NCBI GenBank assembly: GCA_037013495.1
Contig: CM072801.1
Span: 11,580,501 to 11,644,500 of the forward strand
Reading direction: 5' to 3'
Source: Hippophae tibetana
Taxonomy: Eukaryota > Streptophyta > Magnoliopsida > Rosales > Elaeagnaceae
Length of the DNA: 64,000 nt
Shown here piece by piece: positions 12,629 to 23,728 of the stretch. The notes under the pieces are model-generated. The model was not told the origin of the DNA and did no database searches. It was given only the letters and a program-made list of their open reading frames with translations. Numbering within the stretch: position 1 is the first letter of the stretch; each line of letters begins with the position of its first letter. A program made the position numbers and the translations under genes.

Positions 12629-13340
12629 TAATAATTATAGATTAAACATATGTAAATAACGTGTGCATGCCTAGTATTTCTAAAATGAGAGAGTTAGCTC
12701 AACATAATTGTTTGGAAATAATATTTTCTTTGAATTATTTAACTATTTGGTGGCAATAATTAAATCTTTAATATTTTGTGTAAAATCTATTCTAGATATT
12801 ACAATTTGATCTATGATATTAAAATTCATACAATTTATACATTCTATAAATTTAATTTCAGTGATTTGATTTTTAATTCATTTAGTTTCAACTTATTTCA
12901 AAATATTGAATTTATAATTTGATCATTAATATTTTAATGACACTATTAAACCAATTTAATAAAAATTAAAATTTTTAAATTCAATAAATTTAGTGAGTAA
13001 ATTGTGTATTGAGATAGAGATCAAATTTTAATATATTATACATGTATGGACTTAATAGATATATAATACTTTCAAATTTTTTTACAAGATTTTAACAAAA
13101 ATAAAAAGAAAAAGAAAAACTTATGGTTTGATTTTTTATTTTATATTTCAAATAAAAACTAAAGTACTAAAATCTTAACATTAAAACATATATATACATG
13201 TATAAATGTTTAGTTGACAATGATTTTTTTTAGTAAAATAAAAGAATTTTTCTTATGTTTTAAAAGGAGTAAGGAATACATTAGCCATGCTACAATAGAA
13301 TTTAGATAACCTAAATTATGGAATCATATAATTTTTAAAT
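12629..13340. other. AT-rich DNA, possible LTR remnant
   Basis: No coding region was seen. The part next to 12628 is where the 5' LTR of the Copia fossil would be expected, but no second copy exists in the window to prove it. Confidence 0.35.
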
Positions 13341-13855
13341 GACGTTTGGTTCATAGGATGAAATCAGGATGAAAATAGAAATAGAATGAGAATATGAATA
13401 TGAATATGAATGGAATGAAAAAGAAACAATTTTATTTAGTTTGATTATTGAAATCAAAGTATAAATCAATATTCCAGTGTTTGCTTTACATCTGTAATGG
13501 AATAGAAAATACTAAATATTACCTTAATACGTCTATATTCAGTAAAGTTTAAATAATATCATTTAATTATTATTTTTTCGTCAAACAAAATATATTATTA
13601 AAATAATTATTTTTCTAAATAATAATTACTTAAAAATAAAATAAATTATTAAAATTATTATTTTTCTAAATAGGGGTTAGGGTTTGGAGGTTTGAGATTT
13701 GAGATTTAGGATTATATTTTTGGGTTAAAGTTTAGGGTTAAAATTATTTTTTTTAAATAGAGTTTTGGGCTTACGATTATATTGATGGATTAATGTTTAG
13801 GTTTAAAATTATTATTTATTAAATAGGGTTTTAGGATTTGGGATTTAGAGTTTAG

Positions 13856-14560
13856 TGTTACGTCCCGCTCAAAAATGCCCTTAAAATCTAAAGAAATGGT
13901 GCTTGCCTAAAGGATCTAGACTTTTCTACATGAGAAAATTCTAGAGTGACCTAGAGATATCTAGAAGGAGCTAGAGTTGGATGGACTCAATTCAAGCCTT
14001 GAAGACTCTTGAATGCTCCAGAGTATACTAGCATATGCTTAAAGGTGCTAGAATGAGCTGCAATATTCTAGAACGTGTTTGATGGTTCATGAAGGATGTT
14101 GAAGTCTCTAGAAGCTTACAGAACATCCTAGAACTTACATGAATGAACTAGACAAACCTAGAAGACTATAGAGTTGGTTATAAGGTCTCAGAACCTTGTG
14201 GGATGTTTTAGATAAAATTAGAACACTCTTGTACATTTTAGACTTAGAAGGATCTAGAAAGTTATGGCATAGACCTAAGCTTGGAGCCACACTATAAATA
14301 GACCTATTGGTCTTCATTTGTATTCATCTTGGAAATCTTGGGAAATATTTAGGGAATTGTATGATGATCTCTCTCTAAGAGCAATACAAAACATTCTTTA
14401 CAAACTCTCTATTTAGTTCTTGTTTTGCTTTTGAATCCTCTCAATCTTTAAGTTTCTTCCTAATCTCTTTGGAGAGTTTCGTTCGGGTGAAAGACAGACT
14501 TCGTGGAACGGATCGTGCTAAGTGCCGCACGATCGCTATTTGAAATTTAAGGTCGTGACA
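13856..14560 (+). repeat. 705-bp solo LTR inside the telomere-like array
   Basis: The segment starts TGTTACGTCCCG and ends GGTCGTGACA, giving canonical TG...CA ends. TTAG flanks both ends (13852-13855 and 14561-14564) and is probably the target-site duplication, although telomere-like flanks make TTAG common. A TATA box, TATAAATA, lies at 14293-14300, as expected for a U3/R boundary. No coding or internal element sequence adjoins it, so it is a solo LTR left by recombination between two LTRs. The family is not certain; the ends fit a Ty3/Gypsy-type LTR. It interrupts the minisatellite and is therefore younger than the array. Its U3 is packed with CTAGA-type words. Confidence 0.75.
13905..14260. 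promoter_or_regulatory. CTAGA-rich U3 region of the solo LTR
   Basis: About twenty CTAGA, CTAGAA or near-matching words occur in roughly 350 bp upstream of the LTR's TATA box, often 13-25 bp apart. One copy near 14068 is the palindrome TTCTAGAA, which fits the TTCnnGAA half-site pair of a heat-shock element. The array could be a degenerate enhancer repeat. A heat-shock role is only a suggestion. Confidence 0.45.
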
Positions 14561-14812
14561 TTAGGGTTGTATTTGTGGGTTAAGGTTTAGGGTTAAAATT
14601 ACTATTTTTCTAAATATGGTTTAAGGTTTTAGGGTTTAGGGTTATATTTATGGATTAAGGTTTAGGGTTAAAAATATTATTTTTCTAAATAGGGTTTTAG
14701 GATTTGGGATTTTGGGTTATATCTATGAGTTAAGGTTTTGGGTTAAAATTATTATTTTTCTAAATAGGGTTTTGGGATTTAGGATTTGAGATTTGAGATT
14801 TGTGATTTGGGG

Positions 14813-14847
14813 TTTAGGGTTTAGGGTTTAGGGTTTAGGGTTTATGG
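14813..14847 (+). repeat. Short interstitial telomere repeat
   Basis: Four exact TTTAGGG units (14813-14840) are followed by one variant, TTTATGG. This is the plant telomere unit. It sits inside a longer degenerate array, so it looks like local expansion rather than a chromosome-fusion scar. Confidence 0.85.
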
Positions 14848-15212
14848 TTATATGTGTGGGTTAAGGTTTAGGATTAAAATTATTATTTTTCTAAATAAGG
14901 TTTTAGGTTTTAAGATTTAAGATTTGGGGATTAGGGTTATATTTATATGTTAAGATTTTGGATTAAAGTTACTAGTTTTCCAAATAGGGTTTGAGTTTTG
15001 GGATTTAAGGTTTTGGGTTTAGGGTTTTGAGATTTGGGATTTAAGTTTATAATTTAGTGTTTTGAGATTTGGGATTTAAGTTTATAATTTAGGGTTATAT
15101 TTGAGTTTGAGATAAAATTGAAAAAAATAAAATCATAATTTTTTAAAAGGAAAAAAAGAATTACGATGAATCAATTTCATTCCATTAATACTTTTCGGTC
15201 CAACCAAATATT

Positions 15213-16560
15213 AAAATGTACTTTGAATCAAATATTCTTTCCTATTTTGTTATCTTTTATTTTTTTTATGATTATTATTTATTAATTTTTGTTTTTTACT
15301 AATATGTTTTTGGATTTTTTTTATTTTTAATTTAGAATCTATTTGTCACAATTAATTATTGAAATAAATTTTAAAGAATGTCATACTAATTTATCTCACT
15401 ATCCATTTTAATTTTTTTCTTATTAATCTTATTTTATAACTCAATTTTTTTGACATATCTTATGCGTTTATCTTTTATTAATTTTTTATCTGAGAGTATA
15501 TAATATTAATAGTTTTCACTCATATGTGTTATTTTTATTCATATACTCGTTTTTCAAATATGGATTCTCATACAATATAGTTGCATATATATATATACGA
15601 GTATATTTTCTTGAAGTTAAAATCAAATTTAAATAATACTAAATATGAGTATTAAAATATCATGTTACTTTAAAAACTTATGGTAAATCACACCTCAGGT
15701 ATTAATCTACCTATATTATTTGTAGTGATTATAGATAAAAAAAATTATTTAAATTAAAAGTTTTAGTTTTGACATGTAACTTATTTATTATTTAAATTAC
15801 ATAATAAATATTTTATTTCATAAATCCTGGTAAGATGTCAAAAATATGATTTTTAAGTAATTTTAATATTAATCATATTGTTGCAGCGTATCGATACTAG
15901 ATCTCACTGTGAAACGCCTAAAATAATTTTTTTTAAATTCGAATCTTAACATGTTAGAGTTATGTAATATTATTTTTTAAAAGTATTGCTTTTAAAAATT
16001 AAAATTTTAATATTTTTTCGATTCTGAATTAACCATATCATGATATATTTTCAATTTTAAATTAACCATTTTAATCTCAAATTATATTTTAAAAATACAT
16101 GTTGTACGAAAAAAACACACACAACACAGATATATATGAACTAAATTAAGCAAAGCCATATTTGCACAAATTTTATACATTTAAATGGTGCACAAAATCC
16201 TAACCGAAGGTTGCAACAACAAAAAAAAAAAAAAAAGGAAGAAGGAAGAAAATGAAAAAGGACAAATAAAATAAAATAAAATAAATTGAAGTTACAAGTC
16301 TCTCCGAAGAAGAGTTCTTCTCCGACGTAAAAAAGATAAATGTTAAAAAGCTTTAATTTCTTATATATAAAAAGCGCCTTACTGTTTTGCCATTTTTGTT
16401 TTTTTTATATTAATAAATATTAAAATTAAATATATATTTTTAACAAGAATCAAAAGATTTAATTATAAGAATCGTTAATAATACTATAATAAAACTCAAT
16501 AAGGTAATAAAAAGATACTAATATAATGATAATAAGAAAAAAAAACTTTCATATTCCTAC
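15213..16560. other. AT-rich intergenic DNA
   Basis: No gene was recognised. A poly-A run and purine-rich tract occur at about 16220-16290, followed by a small hairpin GAAGAA-GAG-TTCTTC near 16300-16315. Confidence 0.5.
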
Positions 16561-16879
16561 CATATGTCAACAAGAAATAAGAGTAAATTTTTAATAGCAA
16601 ATAATCTCTTAAAATTATATCAATATTTCACACAACATTTCGAACAAATAAGTATCACAATCTTAGAAGAATATATCTATATTTTTAAAGTAAGAAAAAT
16701 TTTAACTGTCTCAAACCTAATTTTTATGTAACAACATAAAAAGGGAAAACATGGTGAGATAAAAGACTAATAAAAATTTTATTTAGAAAACATTTCATTA
16801 TATATACAAGAAAAAAAAATCATTTTCTCAACGAAATATAAGAAGACAAAGCCCTAATAGGCATTAGAAAACTATTAAA

Positions 16880-18180
16880 AACAGTCAGTTTAAGAAAATT
16901 CTTTGGATCCAAAAATAAATAAATCTAAAATAATAGTGAATATAAAATTAAGAGTCATAATATCAAGTAATTCACCTTACTCTAATCCAACATTCTTAAT
17001 TGAAAAAAAGAGAGAAAAAAAGAGAATGATAATAAATTTTAAAGCACTAAATAAAAAAACCATTGACGATGGATACTTTATTCCAAAAAAGTAAGAACTA
17101 CTATTATTAATAAAAGGAAACAAATACTTATCGAGTTTTGATTACAAAAGTGGATTTTGGCAAATAAGATTGGATGACGAATCCCAAAAATTAACAGCAT
17201 TCAGTTGACTCCAAGGTCAATTCCAATAGACACTTATACCATTTGAATTAAAACAAGCTCTAGTTATTTTTCAAAGATATATGGATAATATTTTTAAGAA
17301 ATTACAAGATATTTGTCGTGTTTACATAGATGATATTTTGGTTTTCAGTAATGAATTAAATAAACATTATTTGAATATTATCAATATTCTACAAGAATGT
17401 AGAAAATAAAGCATTGTACTCTTTGAAAAGAAAACAATATTTGCTCAACAAAAAATTAAATACTTAGGGTTGGAAATTAAAGATGGAAAACATAATCTAC
17501 AACCGTATATACTAAATAATATTCAAGGTTTTCCTAGTGAATTAAAAGATAAAAACCAATTACAAATTTTTTTAAGATGTTTAATATATGCATAAGCATA
17601 TATCAAGCCACTTGCAAAAATGAGAAAATCATTACAAGCAAAATTGAAAAAAGATTATATTTAGAAATGGATAGAAGAAGATACTCTATATATGGATAGA
17701 GTAAAAGCAAAGGTAAAAAATTTACCAACTTTATACCATCCAAGACCAGATGATAATTGAAATAAATGTTTCACAAAAATATTGGGCAACAGTTCTTAAA
17801 CCAAGAGTAGATGACAAAGATGGATATTTTTGTAGATATACATTAGGATCTTTTCAAGGTTCATAATTAAATTATCATAGTAATGAAAAAAATATTTAGC
17901 TATTAAAAAAACTACTAAGAAATTTGTAATATATGTCATAAGCTCCAGATTTATTTTTAGAATAGATAACACGAATTTTGGTTATTTCTTAGGAACTAAT
18001 ATTATAGGTTATTACAAACAAGAAAGATTAGTTACATGGCAACCATAGTTCAACCATTAAAATTTTGATGTTAAACATTTTCCAGGCCATAAAAATAGTT
18101 TAGCTGATGACCTTATCAGAGAATTAACACCTTTAATTATTTTTATGCTTTCAGGAATGGAACATCTTGATATCAAAATC
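16880..18180 (+). pseudogene. Pararetroviral reverse transcriptase/RNase H region (fossil)
   Basis: This is the polymerase part of the pararetrovirus fossil. Recognisable blocks are the N-terminal RT fold (MIINFKALNKKTI), the substrate-binding block SSFDYKSGFWQIRLDD, the catalytic YIDD block near 17320, the connection segment and an RNase H-like end with FPGHKNSLADDL near 18080-18115. It is non-functional and broken in many places. Confidence 0.8.
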
Positions 18181-18429
18181 AAGATAAAGGAAAAGGAGAT
18201 AAAAATCATACATGAATAACTCGAGCTGCTATATCTTGAGAAATCTCTTATGAAGATAGGAAAGAAACAATAAGAACTTAATTCTTCAAAACAACCTCTA
18301 GAGACTAGAAGCTCAAACGAGGAATCTCTATGAAAAAAGGAAGAACCTAATAGTTCACAAAAAACTTCTGAAACCATAAAGTTCAATTGGGAAGATTAGG
18401 CAGAAAAGATAAGTATATAAAAAAATTAT

Positions 18430-19430
18430 GTGGTTTATAATGGCCAAAAACCAAGAATTTATAACAACTGGGTAGAAGCTAGCAAATCTATTCTAGGAAT
18501 TAGTGGTGTAACCCATAGAGCCTTCACTAACAGAATAAAAACTGAAGGTATTTATGCCAACTACAAAACATCAAAACTAATAACTCTAGAGGAGATAGTA
18601 ATAAATTATTCTGCAACACTACTACAACAACCAACAACTCTAAGTAGAATAAAAAATCTTGGAAAGATAGCAAGGCCTCTAATGCTATTTAGAGAAACAT
18701 CTCCTCCAGAGACATAAAAAATAGTAAAGCATTCAGTACTATTCAAGGAGATGTCTCCTAGAACTACTCTAATAATTAAAGATGGAAAGTACCAATATAA
18801 AAACCTTAGCAAACCATAATGGTGAGTCTCTATAATTTGGCTAGAAAATCTACCCAAAAACATATTGAAGATATTAAATTCTATACTACAAAGAAGGGAT
18901 TTCCTAGAGGAAGTAAATTCAATATATTGGAAGAAGTTGATCCAATATTTGTGTATAAAACATTTCATGTAGAGCTAATAGAAAATATATATCCATGAAT
19001 TAATTTAAGTGAGTTAAATTATTTCCTAAAAAAATTTAAAAGAGCAATCAAGACTTTTAGAAGAAAAATTAAAGCAGGTGATAAACCTATTTATTTTAGA
19101 TTTTTTAGTTCATTAATGAACTGGAATGAGGAAGGAAATATTAATCCCTACCATTTTATCAAGATAGAGATTTCCAATACAAACAGAGAAGTTTTCAAAC
19201 CAAGGGTACTTCTAGAAAATGAATACAACACAGAAGAACTTTGTGTATTAAGAGGTCAAATGCTAAGCCAAATTTACTATAAACTCATAAACATTGACAA
19301 TTCTATAGAGATTAAAGTAAATTATTCAACTAGTAAAGTCATCATCGTTTCCAACAGTAGCATGACTCTATTAGAAGAAGATGGTAAAAAATCACCAAAT
19401 ACGAAACCAATTTTAATTGCAACAACCTAG
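18430..19430 (+). pseudogene. Transactivator/inclusion-body-protein-like region (fossil)
   Basis: The first open part (18430-18717) carries YNGQKPRIYNNWVEASKSI followed by GISGVTHRAF. This is the RNase H1 N-terminal-like fold used by caulimovirid transactivator proteins for polycistronic translation. A later part (about 18820-19430) continues downstream without a match I can name more precisely. It lies directly after the polymerase region, as TAV does in several caulimovirid genera. It is broken. Confidence 0.6.
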
Positions 19431-19739
19431 AAATTGGTTAAGAAACAAGGAAGGTATTTTGCTTCTATGCAAAAAAAGCCACCAAAAACCACAAATACAT
19501 TCTTTGTATCAAACACGAAGAAGATGAAGATGCGTCATCATCAAAGTCATCAAATGAACTATCGACAGAAAAATGACAAAGAAAAATAAGAAAACAAACT
19601 ATCGGTAGAAGCCTACAAAAGAAATAAAAATGTAGACCTCATATCTTAGTCGGCAGCATGTGCCAAGGAAAATATTAGTGGCTATTCTTTAAAGTAGAAA
19701 ATCAAATGAATTATTAAAACAAGGGTAAAATAATAGTTT

Positions 19740-19961
19740 TAGCCTTATAAACAGAGATTTCTTGTTCTATAAAAAGAATCCTTATTATTATTTTAGAAGA
19801 CACGAAAAAACACAGAAATTTAGAACTCTCTACTTATTTGGATATTACTTATTTGAAGATTATAAATACACTGTATGTATACAAAAAAAATCTACTTGTA
19901 TATTACGAATATGACAAAATAATATATATTCAACACATATGATTTATCAAGATAATATTTT
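19740..19961 (+). promoter_or_regulatory. Pararetroviral promoter/leader-like segment
   Basis: A TATA box (TATAAAAA, 19768-19775) lies after the transactivator-like region and before the next frame. That is where a caulimovirid genome carries its full-length-transcript promoter. About 190 bp separates it from the next ATG. This is positional inference only. Confidence 0.4.
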
Positions 19962-20225
19962 ATGAACATCGAATCGTTAGTACATAAATTAAAACTATTA
20001 GATTTAACAAATGAAAATGTAATTTTTAATTTTAAAAGACAATTAATAAATTCAGGATTAGAATTAAGCAACCAACATAATGAAAAACATAATACACTAT
20101 ACAATTGTAATGATTATAGAAGAAAATTAGATTTATACAGAAAAATAATAAGTTTTTTAGATAAATTATTACCTTCAATAAATAGACAAAAATTATCAAC
20201 TAAGTCAATATTAATTTACGATTAA
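19962..20225 (+). pseudogene. Short frame after the viral leader, unassigned
   Basis: An 87-residue open stretch, MNIESLVHKLKLLDLTNENV and onward, is rich in Leu, Asn and Lys. By position it could be the start of the first viral ORF in a circularly permuted copy. I do not recognise a domain, and it may simply be chance AT-rich coding. Confidence 0.3.
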
Positions 20226-20569
20226 AAATTATATCGATTTTCAAAAATTAGTATCAAAACCTAAGAATAATAATCTAAATAATAATAGATGGAAAATTAA
20301 CACCATTAAAATATAAAAATATTTTTGATATTTTATAAACTTTATTGCATAATTGAAGATGTCAAACTTCAGAAGCATTTAACATACTGTTACGTCTTGA
20401 TATTTAATACTATTTATACATAATTTAAAATCAATTAAATCCAAACTATTATAGTTAGACACACAATTGGATATTCGATGAGTCTGGGTCTATTTACAGC
20501 AAGTAAGTTATACAAGCTTAATTTGTTAAGATAAATAAATTGTATTGTATAGAACTCCTGTAATTTTGG

Positions 20570-20860
20570 TCAAGCCATGGTAGCACATGGAATTGGATTT
20601 TGTAAACGGGCTTTACGTTTTTACATTGAGATATAATAAGACCTTCTTCCCCATTATATGTCAAATTGATATCTGTAATTTCTACTCCTTCATATGGAAC
20701 ACCTTTGCTACAAGCAAGCCTTAAAGCCACTGGAGTCGAATAAGTACCTCTGATATTCTTGATTCTAACTCCATTATCCGTATTTAATTTTTAAGGTACA
20801 ACTCAACACTGTCCTTGAACAAGTTCTTCATTTGGGTTCTTCCCTAGACTTTCAATATTT
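20570..20860 (-). pseudogene. Polygalacturonase 3'-exon pseudogene
   Basis: Minus-strand sequence encodes pieces of the C-terminal part of a plant polygalacturonase (glycoside hydrolase 28, pectin breakdown in the cell wall). ESLGKNPNEE lies at about 20815-20860. NTDNGVRIKNIRGTYSTPVA and then LRLACSKGVP lie at about 20690-20790. EITDINLTYNGEEG and CKNVKP follow. The typical cysteine-containing end NPIPCAT is found in another frame just before a TGA at 20570-20572, so the tail is frameshifted. The stretch between the EELVQGQC and NTDNGVRIK segments also has an in-frame stop. The catalytic exons are absent. It is a decayed 3' fragment, probably of a host gene copy. Confidence 0.8.
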
Positions 20861-21785
20861 CTTTATATATAAAAAAAATGATGAACTTCCTTCAACTATG
20901 TACCTTGTTTTTACTTTTTACCCTAATAAATATTAATATATATATATAATAAATATTTTTTATTTTTAATTACTTTTTTATATTAATAAATATCAAAAAA
21001 TATATATAATAAATGTTTTTTTATAAATAATTAATTTTTATTACAAATGATAAAGTTCATTATTATTCATTTAATGTGTTTGATTTTATACTTTTTCACT
21101 TCTTATTAGTTTTTTATAACATTAAATATCAAAATATTCATATAAAATATATATTTGTATGAATAGTTATTTTGTATAATATAATTTTTTTTATTACAAA
21201 GATAATAATTCATACAGTTTATAATTACACATTTAATGAATATTTGATTAATTAATTTATAAACATATTGTATTTTTATCGAACTAATAATTTTCATATA
21301 GAAATTATATTATATATTATATCTATTGAAAAATAATAATAAACTAATATAAATTATTTAATTCAATCAAATCATGTCTATCATCGGTATAGATTTAACT
21401 TCTCTTATATTAAAAATATTATTTGAATAAATTTATACATTGTTTTCTTATATTTAACTTATTTATTAAATAAAATTATGTAATTATTGTCAATATTTTG
21501 AATAATAAGCCATGTTTATATTATATTTAAATTATACTGTTAATAAATAAATAAATTATTTATTTTAAGAGAATTTTTACAAATTAATTCATAAAATATT
21601 TTAACATCAATTTTTCGATTATAATAAAAATAACTTAAATATTTATATTTAAAAATTTATTTATTTATTTCATAAAATAAATAATTTAAAATAATAATAA
21701 TTATTATTCTAATACTATTATATTTTATCAGATTTGAATGAATGGTTATAAAACTAGTATTTGTAAGAAAGGATGATAAAATATT

Positions 21786-21811
21786 AGAAGAAGAAGAAGA
21801 AGAAGAAGAAA
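21786..21811 (+). repeat. (GAA)n microsatellite
   Basis: About eight GAA units are followed by a poly-A run. Confidence 0.9.
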
Positions 21812-23708
21812 AAAAAAAAGATAGCAACCACACCTCAAAAAAGAGGACTCTTCAAAAATCTTCTCTCCGTTTCTTTTTGACTCTTAGATTTTACGTTATT
21901 TGTTACCATTTAGAACACCATAGGATATAACACAAACACATATTATTTTAATTATAATTAACTAATAATTTTTAAGTTAAGTCTATTATCATAAAAAAAT
22001 TATTTTTAAATAAAAATAAAAAATGAAATAGTAAAATTATTAAGAGCAAATTTTTTACCTAACAATAGTTTTTTTTAACTGACAATAGGATTACTTTATT
22101 TTATGTCCATGAGTATATTTGTTTTTTTCAACTATAAATAATTAATTTAACTAATTTTTTGAAATTTTTATAATATATATATATAATTTCAAATTATAGA
22201 ATTATATTATGAAAAATATTAATATCACATAATTTTTATATTATTTTACATCTATATCTCTTATCTTAAGTCATGCATTAAAATTATTCTAAAATAATGA
22301 TACTTGTTACAACATTGATAATATTAATCTGTAAAATTATTAGAGAATCCTCCTATGTTTTAAAAATAACAAAACTATCTATCAATTTACAATCGATAAT
22401 TGAAATTGTGATTATTCATAAAAAATGATAATTTTTTCAGAAAATAATTATAATTGATGAGACATAAAACAATGGTAATTATTGTTATATAGAAAATGTT
22501 ATATACATATAATTAAATAAAAAAATACACTTTTAAAATAAAAAACAATATTTAAAATAATTATATTGAATTTATTTAGATACATTTATTAAATAGTTAA
22601 AAAATAAAAATTAATTTCAATATTTTAAGTATTGTAATAGAGTAATAAATATGTTAATATTTTTTTAAAATTAAATATTTTTTTAAATAAATGTTAAAAA
22701 ATAAAATAAAAAGCTTGATTAAACGTCTTAAAAATGTTTAGTGTTATATATTTGAAATTAGTATAAAATAGTTATAATTACCATAAATTATTATTTTATT
22801 ACAAAATCTTCTTACAAATATATCTAAATCTCATGTGTTTGATATCATTTAGCTTGTACTTTTTTTTTGTTTTTAATTCCGTTTAAAGTAAATAGGAAAG
22901 TTCCTTTAAATAATAATAAAAACTATAAGAATAAAGAAAAAGAATGATATATTAAAGATAGGGAACCAGGTGGAAGCATAGAGGAGAATGATAAGGAAAG
23001 CGATGAGGCAAAGCATGTGCTGATAGAAAGAGTCACAAACTAAGGCATCTCTGCTCACACTTGAATCTTGATGACTTTAAAAAACGTTCTCCTAAAATGA
23101 GAAGCCAGAGATTTGTGCTTTGTTTAATTCTGCCGTACACTTGGCACTATCCAACTGTTTTTGCCCTTCTTCTCTCGGCACGTAACTTCCTTTTGTAACC
23201 AAATCCCAATACACATATAATGCACTTTATTACTTTATTGGGACGTTACATTATGATATAATTTTATTTTAGGTAATGATATTTATAAAATAATTTGAAA
23301 AAAAATAAAAGAAATAATATATTAAATTATATTAATTAAATGATATAAAGAGTATTATTATTTTTATATAATTAAAGAGTTTAATTAGTATAGTTGTTTA
23401 AGTTTCGATCCTCCATAGTCATACAACGACGACGGTCAAATGTGCTTTTGGGTTATTTTGGCCGACCCAATGTGTACGTTTCTCGTGAATTCTCAAGTAT
23501 CGTTGTGTGCTGTACGCTGCAAATGTGCCTTTCTCTGATTTCGTGCATTTTTAAATAACCGCCTAGTCCTAGTGTCGCAGAGATGCCAATAATTGACGGA
23601 ACAACTTACCTTACATACTGTATGTACTAGTATTTATTATTTTTCTATTTTAATCAAAAACTAACATAAATCAAAAGCAGGTGTATTATAATATAATTAT
23701 TTATTAAT

Positions 23709-23728
23709 AAAAATTAAATTTAATAGAT
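23709..23728 (+). repeat. (GATA)n microsatellite
   Basis: About four to five TAGA/GATA units lie in tandem in AT-rich DNA. Confidence 0.85.

Larger units (their letters stand above)
13341..15212. repeat. Telomere-like minisatellite, possibly inside a TIR-bounded element
   Basis: From about 13660 to 15110 a unit of roughly 66-90 bp (one of about 131) recurs. Each unit has a conserved block close to AAAATTATTATTTTTCTAAA followed by a variable run of TAGGGTTT, TTTGGGAT and similar words. Block starts fall near 13660, 13740, 13808, 14596, 14668, 14744, 14875 and 14963. The array is flanked by imperfect inverted sequences: ACGTTTGGTTC near 13342 and GTCCAACCAAAT near 15199. These resemble the ends of small plant DNA elements that begin GTTTGGTTC. 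No clean target-site duplication was seen. The array is split by a solo LTR at 13856-14560. Confidence 0.65.
16600..20230 (+). mobile_element. Endogenous pararetrovirus fossil (Caulimoviridae)
   Basis: This is a plus-strand, partial caulimovirid genome copy of about 3.6 kb. The parts in order are: a reverse transcriptase/RNase H region (about 16880-18180), a transactivator/inclusion-body-protein-like region (about 18430-19430), a promoter/leader-like stretch (about 19700-19960), and a short downstream frame (19962-20225). The RT has the YIDDILVFS motif and the downstream block typical of Caulimoviridae rather than Ty3/Gypsy (LQPYILNNI, then KDKNQLQIFL). No LTR or integrase was found, which fits a pararetrovirus. 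Movement-protein and coat-protein regions were not recognised. It is heavily degraded, with more than a dozen breaks, and is old. An RT-then-TAV order recalls caulimovirus, cavemovirus and solendovirus genomes; the genus is not resolved. Confidence 0.8.

Noticed and set aside
21742-21930. 62-residue frame with an acidic run
   Set aside because: The acidic run is just the translated GAA microsatellite followed by poly-A.
23385-23420. tRNA-like or SINE-head-like boxes (TAGTATAGTTG and GTTTCGATCC)
   Set aside because: Box spacing and flanking stems do not fit a tRNA, and no SINE tail or second copy was seen.
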